Origin: an uncultured Phascolarctobacterium sp.
GTDB lineage: Bacteria > Bacillota > Negativicutes > Acidaminococcales > Acidaminococcaceae
Direction: 5' to 3'
Assembly (NCBI GenBank): GCA_934234275.1
Contig: CAKQHU010000023.1
Location: 1 to 12,347, forward strand
DNA: 12,347 nucleotides
The translations under genes were made by a program, and so were the position numbers. Within the stretch, counting starts at the first letter, position 1. Every line of letters starts with the position of its first letter. The notes beneath the pieces are model-generated. The model saw nothing but the letters and a program-made list of their open reading frames with translations, was not told where the DNA came from and ran no database searches. Below are positions 7,666 through 12,347 of this stretch, piece after piece.

Positions 7666-7708
7666 ATTATAAATTGTGCGACAATTTGTGGGCGTTGCCC
7701 TAGCAACG
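7666..7708 (-). promoter_or_regulatory. Crp-type site and -10 box for the candidate small RNA
   Basis: CGTTGC-CCTA-GCAACG (7693-7708) is a perfect inverted repeat sharing the core GTTGC-N4-GCAAC with the transporter operators; only the outer base pair differs. The minus-strand TATAAT is at 7671-7666. Between them lies a second inverted repeat AAATTGT-GCG-ACAATTT (7671-7687), which covers the -35 region. No good -35 box is present, as expected for an activator-dependent promoter. Confidence 0.5.
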
Positions 7709-7848
7709 TTTTAATGCTTGGCAAGTGCTTTCTTTATTTACAAAACATATCAGAAAAGAATAATTTTGTAAGTTATGTAAGCAAAGCCGGATATCGCATA
7801 AAAGCGCAGTTTTAGGGGATTTTTCTCAATTTTGAAAATCAGAAAAAA

Positions 7849-7864
7849 TGTTGCGTGAGCAACA
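7849..7864 (+). promoter_or_regulatory. Crp-type operator upstream of the Crp/Fnr gene
   Basis: TGTTGC-GTGA-GCAACA, a perfect 6-bp inverted repeat with a 4-bp centre. It is identical in half-sites to the site before the third transporter and closely like those before copies 1 and 2. It is centred about 114 bases before the start codon and about 76 before the start predicted from the promoter at 7898-7926, so autoregulation is likely but the sign is unclear. Confidence 0.65.
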
Positions 7865-7897
7865 AAATTACTAAACGTTTACTTTAGTTACATAATA

Positions 7898-7926
7898 TTT
7901 ACATATGTATTTTAATTTGGGATAAT
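7898..7926 (+). promoter_or_regulatory. Sigma-A promoter of the Crp/Fnr gene
   Basis: TTTACA (7898-7903), a spacer of exactly 17 bases and GATAAT (7921-7926). Each box has one mismatch to consensus. Predicted start near 7933, giving a leader of about 38 bases. Confidence 0.6.
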
Positions 7927-7970
7927 AAGGATGTGGAATAACTAATATGAAATAGAAGGCTGGTGATAAT

Positions 7971-8654
7971 ATGGCAGTAAAAATGTTTGCACCGAATTAT
8001 CATGATATACCGTTGTTTAAAGGCTTGGGCAGAGAGGAGATTAACGAGGTTCTGCACAAGTTTCATGGACTGATTAAGCATTTTCCTAAATCCGACTATA
8101 TTTATCTGGCAGGTGACTGCATCGAAAATTTATGCGTTGTCATGGAAGGCACCGTTCAGATGATCAAAGAGGATATCTGGGGTGAAAAATCCATTATTGC
8201 CAATTTGAGCGCAGGTGACGTTTTTGCGGAAAACTACCTGGGTAAGCTGAGTGACCGCAGTGTGGTAAGCTATTTTGCGGCAAGCGACAGCGAGATTCTG
8301 ATGCTTCCTTTGGGAAGAATGCTGTTTGACGGCAGCAATCACAATGAAACCAACAGACGTCTGATGTGCAATATCGTTTCGATTCTGGCAGACAATAATA
8401 CACGCTTGATTGAGAAAACGGAAATCCTTTGCAAAAAGACCTTGCGCGGTAAGATTATGGCTTATCTTGAGCAGGAAGCAAGGTACAATGGCAGTGATAA
8501 ATTTACTATTCCTTTCAACCGTACCGATTTGGCTAATTATCTGGATGCCGACCGCAGTGCTTTGACCAGGGAGCTGGCGCGCATGCGTGCTGACGGACTT
8601 ATCAGCTTTGAGAAGAATACATTTGAGATTCTGGAGCATTCTCATACGGAATAA
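7971..8654 (+). CDS. Crp/Fnr-family transcriptional regulator
   Basis: A 227-residue Crp/Fnr protein. Residues about 12-120 form the cyclic-nucleotide-binding-like beta barrel (with AGD at 47-49, MEGTVQMIKE and LSAGDVFAEN), about 123-155 the dimerisation helix, and about 175-222 the winged helix. The recognition helix is DRSALTRELARM (194-205). It keeps the family arginine (R200) but has serine where Crp and Fnr have the DNA-contacting glutamate. The cAMP phosphate-binding signature is not intact. Cysteines are C50, C55, C133 and C154; there is no N-terminal Fnr-type cluster motif. The ligand is therefore unknown. A palindrome lies in its own upstream region and before each adjacent transporter, so these are the probable targets. 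Start at 7971 with a weak GGTGAT site. A terminator follows. Confidence 0.93.
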   Translation: MAVKMFAPNYHDIPLFKGLGREEINEVLHKFHGLIKHFPKSDYIYLAGDCIENLCVVMEGTVQMIKEDIWGEKSIIANLSAGDVFAENYLGKLSDRSVVSYFAASDSEILMLPLGRMLFDGSNHNETNRRLMCNIVSILADNNTRLIEKTEILCKKTLRGKIMAYLEQEARYNGSDKFTIPFNRTDLANYLDADRSALTRELARMRADGLISFEKNTFEILEHSHTE

Positions 8655-8673
8655 TAATTATATATTTATTAAG

Positions 8674-8699
8674 AAAGGCACCGTTAAGGTGTCTTTTTT
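8674..8699 (+). terminator. Rho-independent terminator of the Crp/Fnr gene
   Basis: AAAGGCACC (8674-8682) pairs with GGTGTCTTT (8688-8696), a 9-bp stem with one G-U pair and a 5-nt loop, then TTT. It separates the regulator from the first transporter, which thus needs its own promoter. Confidence 0.8.
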
Positions 8700-8857
8700 A
8701 TTGTCATGAACAGTTGCTGAAATTAGTACCTGGACAGCTGAAAAACAGTGCTTAAGTAATTAAAATAAGATACGTAAGTTTATAAACAAAAATACAATAG
8801 AAATTATGAAATTTAGAAACTAAAATATGAAAAAGATTATGTAAAATATAATAAATT

Positions 8858-8901
8858 TGTTGCCTAGGCTACAGCGTAAAGATGTGGTGAAATGCTATCA
8901 T
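8858..8901 (+). promoter_or_regulatory. Crp-type operator and extended -10 promoter of transporter copy 1
   Basis: TGTTGC-CTAG-GCTACA (8858-8873), one mismatch from a perfect palindrome. Downstream lies an extended -10, TGC-TATCAT (8893-8901). The operator centre (8865.5) is about 42 bp before the predicted start near 8907-8908, the class II activator position. No -35 box is evident. The rest of 8700-8857 is AT-rich with no gene. Confidence 0.65.
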
Positions 8902-8974
8902 AAAATCAACGGAAGAGCATATAAGATTTCATTGCTGTATGACTTTCGGAAAAAGATTAAAGGAGGTATTGCTT

Positions 8975-10243
8975 ATGTCCCCCGCAATCAAATGTTTAAT
9001 TCTGTTAGCGGTAATTGCTTTGTTCTTTGTAACTGAAATTATACCCTTGGCAATTACTGCAATCGGCGGCGCTGTTGCCTGCGGCTTGCTGGGTCTGATT
9101 CCGGCCAAGCAGGTTTTCAGCGGTCTCTCTAATTCTACTGTAGTACTGTTTGCCGGCATGTTCGTAGTTGGCGCGGCAATGTTCTACACCGGATTAGCTC
9201 AGGCTTTAGGTGAAAAGGTAGTACATATTTTCGGCACCGGTGAAAACAGCCTGATGCTTGGCTTAATGCTTGTCGGAACTGCTCTTTCTTCTGTTCTCTC
9301 CAACACCGGTACCTGTGCTTGCCTGATGCCGGTAGCACTTGGTATCTGTGCTGCTTCCAAAAACCCTGCGTCCCGCCAGCTGTTGCCGATGGCATATGCT
9401 TGCGGTTGGGGCGGCATTATTACGCTGGTTGGTACACCGCCTAATATTATCGGCAGTGGCGCTCTGACAGCTGCCGGTTTGCCGGGTTTCAGCTTCTTTG
9501 AATTTGCCTGGATCGGTATTCCTTTATCTGTAGCAGGTATTCTCTATATGCTGCTGATTGGCAAGTATCTGCTGCCGAAGGCAGAGCTTGATGCAGACCA
9601 GGAAATCGAACAGGAAATTGAAGCTACTACCCATGATAAGAAAAAGCAAATGATTTCCGGTATTATCCTGTTGGTCTGCGTAATCGTAATGGCCTTGGAT
9701 TTGAAGTTTATCAGCTTGGAAATGACTGCTATTATCGGTGCTCTGGTATGCGTACTTACCGGCTGCCTGACTGAAAAACAGGCTTATTCCTCTATCGACT
9801 GGGTAACCATCTTCCTGTTTGCGGGTATGATGCCTGTGTCCACTGCAATGGATAAAACCGGCGCTGGCAAGCTGATTGCTAACTGGGCAGTAGGACTGAT
9901 GGGCGGCGAACCTACACCGCTTATTGTAACGATAGTACTGTTTTCCATCTCCTGCTTCCTGACACAGTTCATGTCCAACACCGCTTCTGCTGCGTTGCTG
10001 TGCCCGATTGGTATAGCGATTGCTAAACAGCTGAATGCAGATCCCAAGGCTGTTGTAATGGCGATTGCTGTTGCTGCATCCTGCGCATTCGCAACTCCCG
10101 TCGGCACTCCGCCCTGTACTCTGGTACTCGGCCCCGGCGGCTACAAATTTATGGACTATGTGAAATGCGGAACCGGTCTGGTGCTGGTATGCTTTGTAGT
10201 AAGCTTGATTGTTATTCCGATGGTATGGCCTTTCTTCCCTTAA
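8975..10243 (+). CDS. SLC13/DASS-type anion (dicarboxylate) transporter, copy 1
   Basis: A 422-residue inner-membrane permease of the divalent anion:sodium symporter type (ion transporter superfamily), built from two inverted halves with many transmembrane helices. Key motifs are SNT at 109-111 followed by GTPPN (153-157) in the first half, and SNT at 334-336 followed by GTPP (377-380) in the second. In the family, the two SNT motifs bind substrate carboxylates and line the sodium sites. In this copy residue 381, normally Asn, is Cys. A charged cytosolic loop (LDADQEIEQEIEA, 205-217) joins the halves. I chose ATG 8975 over the upstream ATG 8939 because AAAGGAGG lies eight bases ahead and the protein then starts MSPAIK like the other copies. 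Substrate is probably a C4-dicarboxylate such as succinate, fumarate or malate, by inference only. Confidence 0.9.
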   Translation: MSPAIKCLILLAVIALFFVTEIIPLAITAIGGAVACGLLGLIPAKQVFSGLSNSTVVLFAGMFVVGAAMFYTGLAQALGEKVVHIFGTGENSLMLGLMLVGTALSSVLSNTGTCACLMPVALGICAASKNPASRQLLPMAYACGWGGIITLVGTPPNIIGSGALTAAGLPGFSFFEFAWIGIPLSVAGILYMLLIGKYLLPKAELDADQEIEQEIEATTHDKKKQMISGIILLVCVIVMALDLKFISLEMTAIIGALVCVLTGCLTEKQAYSSIDWVTIFLFAGMMPVSTAMDKTGAGKLIANWAVGLMGGEPTPLIVTIVLFSISCFLTQFMSNTASAALLCPIGIAIAKQLNADPKAVVMAIAVAASCAFATPVGTPPCTLVLGPGGYKFMDYVKCGTGLVLVCFVVSLIVIPMVWPFFP

Positions 10244-10285
10244 GGCTCCCATATTAGACGACACCCTGAATCAAACACTGGCAGA

Positions 10286-10319
10286 AAGGTCGCTGCTGCT
10301 GTAAAAGCGCAGCGGCCTT
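10286..10319 (+). terminator. Hairpin after transporter copy 1 (weak terminator)
   Basis: AAGGTCGCTGC (10286-10296) pairs with GCAGCGGCCTT (10309-10319), 11 bp with one G-U pair and a 12-nt loop. There is no clear T run after it, so it may attenuate, or protect the 3' end, more than terminate. Confidence 0.5.
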
Positions 10320-10503
10320 CTGCTGTTATGTAGGCGGGAAAATATGATATGAATGGCAGTGTTGACAGCCTATAATATGTCAAGATTTTTTTAGTACCTA
10401 GAGACATAATAACGGCATGACAAGTACTAAAAATAACTTTAAAAAATTAAATAAATATAATGTAAATAAAATCATTTAAAATATTCTGAAAAACCGTTTA
10501 AAA

Positions 10504-10546
10504 TGTTGCTTAAGTCACACAAGGGTTGATGCTTTTACGTTAATAT
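10504..10546 (+). promoter_or_regulatory. Crp-type operator and -10 promoter of transporter copy 2
   Basis: TGTTGC-TTAA-GTCACA (10504-10519); the left half is the shared half-site and the right half is closer to classic Crp TCACA. The -10 box TAATAT (10541-10546) predicts a start near 10553, so the centre (10511.5) lies at -41.5. In the same intergenic region are two upstream inverted repeats: TTGACA-N10-TGTCAA (10362-10383) and TTAGTAC...GTACTAA (10391-10430). Confidence 0.65.
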
Positions 10547-10628
10547 AAAGACAACGGGAATGTAGAAATAAACTGTGATAAGTTATATTTATACATTACG
10601 TAAAAACTTATAAAAGGAGGAAACTGTT

Positions 10629-11903
10629 ATGTCCCCTGCAATTAAGTGTTTGATTCTGTTGGCTGTGGTTGCATTATTTTTCATTACCGAACTTATTCCA
10701 TTAGCAATCACTGCTACTGCCGGTGCTATCGCCTGCGGTCTGTTGGGATTATTGCCTGCTAAGCAAGTTTTTAGCGGCTTATCCAATTCTACCGTAGTAT
10801 TGTTTGCCGGCATGTTTGTCGTAGGTGCAGCAATGTTTTATACCGGTTTGGCACAGTCCATCGGTAACAAAGTTGTACACCTGTGCGGAACCGGTGAAAA
10901 CAGCCTGATGTTTGGTCTGATGATTGTCGGCACTGCACTGTCTTCCGTGCTCTCCAACACCGGTACTGCGGCCTGCCTGTTGCCTGTAGCATTAGGCATC
11001 TGCTCCGCAGCGAAGATTCCTGCTTCCCGTCAATTAATGCCTTTGGCATTTGCCTGCGGTTGGGGTGGTATCATCACCATGGTAGGCACTCCGCCTAACA
11101 TCATTGCAACTGGCGCTCTGACTGCTGCTGGTCTGCCGAGCTTTGGCTTCTTCGAATTTGCCTGGATCGGTATTCCGGTATCCATTGCCGGCATGCTGTA
11201 CATGATGTTTATCGGTAAACACCTGCTGCCGAAGGTTGAGCTTGATGCTGACCAGGATATTGAGCAGGAAATCGAAGCTACCAGCACTGACAGCAAAAAA
11301 CAGATTATCTCCGGTGCTATCCTGATTGCCGTTGTTCTGGTAATGGCTCTCGATATCAAAGGCGTAACTCTGGAAATGGCTGCTATTATCGGCGCGCTGA
11401 TTTGCGTACTGACCGGCTGCCTGACTGAAAAACAGGCTTATGCTTCCATTGACTGGGTAACCATCTTCCTGTTCGCAGGTATGATGCCTGTATCCACCGC
11501 TATGGATAAAACCGGCGCTGGCAAGCTCATTGCTGAATGGACTGTTGGCCTGATGGGCGGCGATCCTTCCCCGATGGTTGTAACTGCTGTACTGTTTGCA
11601 CTCTCCTGCATTCTGACTCAGTTCATGTCCAACACCGCGTCCGCAGCTCTGCTGTGCCCGATTGGTGTAGCAATTGCAAAACAGCTTAACGCTGACCCGA
11701 AAGCTGTTATCATGGCAATCGCTGTTGCAGCATCCTGCGCATTCGCAACTCCGGTAGGTACTCCTCCGAATACTCTGGTTCTTGGCCCCGGCGGCTACAA
11801 ATTCATGGACTATGTTAAAGCCGGTACCGGTCTGGTTATCGTATGCTTCATCGTATCCCTGATTGTAATTCCTATCGTATGGCCGTTCTTCCCGGGCAAG
11901 TGA
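10629..11903 (+). CDS. SLC13/DASS-type anion (dicarboxylate) transporter, copy 2
   Basis: A 424-residue paralogue of the preceding gene, with no gaps in alignment except two extra C-terminal residues (GK). By hand I count 68 differences over 422 positions, about 84% identity, mostly conservative swaps in membrane helices. Both SNT motifs (109-111, 334-336) and both GTPPN motifs (153-157, 377-381) are complete, so unlike copy 1 the second half keeps its Asn. The start at 10629 has AAAGGAGG eight bases upstream. It has its own Crp-type operator and promoter and a strong terminator, so it is an independent unit, not part of an operon with copy 1. Expected role is Na+-coupled dicarboxylate uptake (or exchange) at the cytoplasmic membrane; the substrate cannot be fixed from sequence. 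Confidence 0.92.
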   Translation: MSPAIKCLILLAVVALFFITELIPLAITATAGAIACGLLGLLPAKQVFSGLSNSTVVLFAGMFVVGAAMFYTGLAQSIGNKVVHLCGTGENSLMFGLMIVGTALSSVLSNTGTAACLLPVALGICSAAKIPASRQLMPLAFACGWGGIITMVGTPPNIIATGALTAAGLPSFGFFEFAWIGIPVSIAGMLYMMFIGKHLLPKVELDADQDIEQEIEATSTDSKKQIISGAILIAVVLVMALDIKGVTLEMAAIIGALICVLTGCLTEKQAYASIDWVTIFLFAGMMPVSTAMDKTGAGKLIAEWTVGLMGGDPSPMVVTAVLFALSCILTQFMSNTASAALLCPIGVAIAKQLNADPKAVIMAIAVAASCAFATPVGTPPNTLVLGPGGYKFMDYVKAGTGLVIVCFIVSLIVIPIVWPFFPGK

Positions 11904-11964
11904 GTTGAATGTAATATTTTGACAAATTAGTACTTACTTTACTTAAAAAACTAAAGAAAGTGGT

Positions 11965-11996
11965 AAAAATGCCGTGCGTGATTGCATGGCATTTTT
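11965..11996 (+). terminator. Rho-independent terminator of transporter copy 2
   Basis: AAAAATGCCGTGC (11965-11977) pairs with GCATGGCATTTTT (11984-11996): 13 bp with one G-U pair, loop GTGATT. The A-rich left arm means it could also work on the opposite strand. Confidence 0.9.
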
Positions 11997-12147
11997 GCTT
12001 TAATAAAAATGAGAGAATGGGGTGAAATGCAGTTGATAAAAGGGGTAGTGGAATATATGTAGTTAATTCTAAAAGAAAAAAATAACGCCTAGGGATTTAT
12101 GATAGCGTGGTCATATATGCAATATGAAGAGCTGGTGCTAAAAAATG

Positions 12148-12190
12148 TGTTGCTTGCGCAACAGAAGCACAGAAAAAATGCTGTTATTAT
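12148..12190 (+). promoter_or_regulatory. Crp-type operator and extended -10 promoter of transporter copy 3
   Basis: TGTTGC-TTGC-GCAACA (12148-12163) is a perfect inverted repeat. An extended -10, TGT-TATTAT (12182-12190), predicts a start near 12197, which puts the operator centre (12155.5) at -41.5. The leader to the start codon would be about 133 bases. Confidence 0.65.
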
Positions 12191-12250
12191 AAATTCAACA
12201 AAGCAAATAACAATACTTAATAAAGTAAAAACATTGCTTTGCCATGTACT

Positions 12251-12294
12251 TTCACAAAGCTATACTTAATGTTATATAATGTCCAGATGACATT
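12251..12294 (+). promoter_or_regulatory. Possible second promoter of copy 3 with an inverted repeat over its start
   Basis: TTCACA (12251-12256), 18 bases, TATAAT (12275-12280). The inverted repeat AATGTC-CAGAT-GACATT (12278-12294) covers the -10 end and predicted start. A short hairpin GCTTTG...CAAAGC (12236-12260) precedes it. If real, copy 3 has a Crp-independent promoter that the other copies lack. Confidence 0.4.
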
Positions 12295-12329
12295 GTATAT
12301 AAAATTTTTTTACAAAGGAGGAACTTAAA

Positions 12330-12347
12330 ATGTCCCCTGCAATTAAG
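12330..12347 (+). CDS. Third transporter copy, first six codons (truncated by window edge)
   Basis: ATG at 12330 follows AAAGGAGG (12314-12321) with the same 8-base spacing as the other two copies. The six codons visible encode MSPAIK and their 18 bases are identical to the start of copy 2 and differ from copy 1 by two silent changes. Together with the Crp-type operator ahead of it, this makes a third paralogue of the array nearly certain, though its completeness cannot be seen. Confidence 0.85.

Larger units (their letters stand above)
7460..7970. other. Regulatory intergenic region between radA and the Crp/Fnr gene
   Basis: These 511 bases contain the radA terminator, the candidate minus-strand small RNA with its promoter and operator, a second operator at 7849-7864 and the Crp/Fnr promoter. 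The two palindromes are 156 bp apart centre to centre, close to a whole number of helical turns (about 15), so looping between them is possible. The piece from 7710 to 7848 shows nothing I can name. Confidence 0.6.

Noticed and set aside
7460..7970. tRNA gene or mobile element end in the intergenic region
   Set aside because: No cloverleaf, no transposase fragment and no terminal repeats or target duplication were seen.
8747..8762. CAGTGC-TTAA-GTAATT as a second Crp-type site before copy 1
   Set aside because: Only the centre resembles the copy 2 operator; the outer half-sites do not match.
8939..8974. Upstream ATG giving copy 1 twelve extra residues
   Set aside because: The AAAGGAGG site lies inside this extension, and the other copies start at MSPAIK.

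Overview
The window looks like chromosomal DNA of a low-to-mid GC Firmicute. The gene order ctsR-clpC-radA is typical of that phylum, and ribosome binding sites are strong (AAAGGAGG). A member of the Negativicutes such as Phascolarctobacterium or another Acidaminococcaceae fits: these live on dicarboxylates and amino acids, and here there is a glutamate dehydrogenase and an array of dicarboxylate-type transporters. This placement is inference; there is no rRNA gene or other marker to settle it.

Layout. 1-462: 3' end of an NAD(P)-glutamate dehydrogenase gene, then facing terminators. 632-1986 (minus strand): lemA and a TPM-domain protein as a two-gene operon with a clear sigma-A promoter. 1987-2506: a long non-coding stretch, partly unexplained. 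2507-2821: a small XRE-family regulator. 2967-7459: the stress and repair operon ctsR - clpC - radA, with overlapping or nearly touching genes. ClpC carries an McsA-like zinc finger fused at its N-terminus, and no mcsA or mcsB gene is present. 7460-7970: a regulatory region. 7971-8654: a Crp/Fnr-family regulator. 8975-12347: a tandem array of SLC13/DASS-type anion transporters, two complete copies (about 84% identical by hand count) and the first six codons of a third copy at the window edge.

The most notable signal is in the non-coding DNA of the right half. A 16-bp palindrome, TGTTGC-N4-GCAACA, stands upstream of the Crp/Fnr gene and upstream of each of the three transporter copies, although these intergenic regions are otherwise poorly alike. 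At all three transporters it is centred about 41.5-42.5 bp before the start predicted from a -10 box, the geometry of a class II Crp/Fnr activator site. A fifth, slightly degenerate palindrome lies in the same geometry before a perfect TATAAT on the minus strand. That promoter would make an RNA of about 90 nt ending at a textbook terminator (7606-7569), so a small regulatory RNA may belong to the same regulon. The simplest reading is that the local Crp/Fnr protein switches on a multicopy dicarboxylate uptake system, and possibly a small RNA, in response to an unknown signal.
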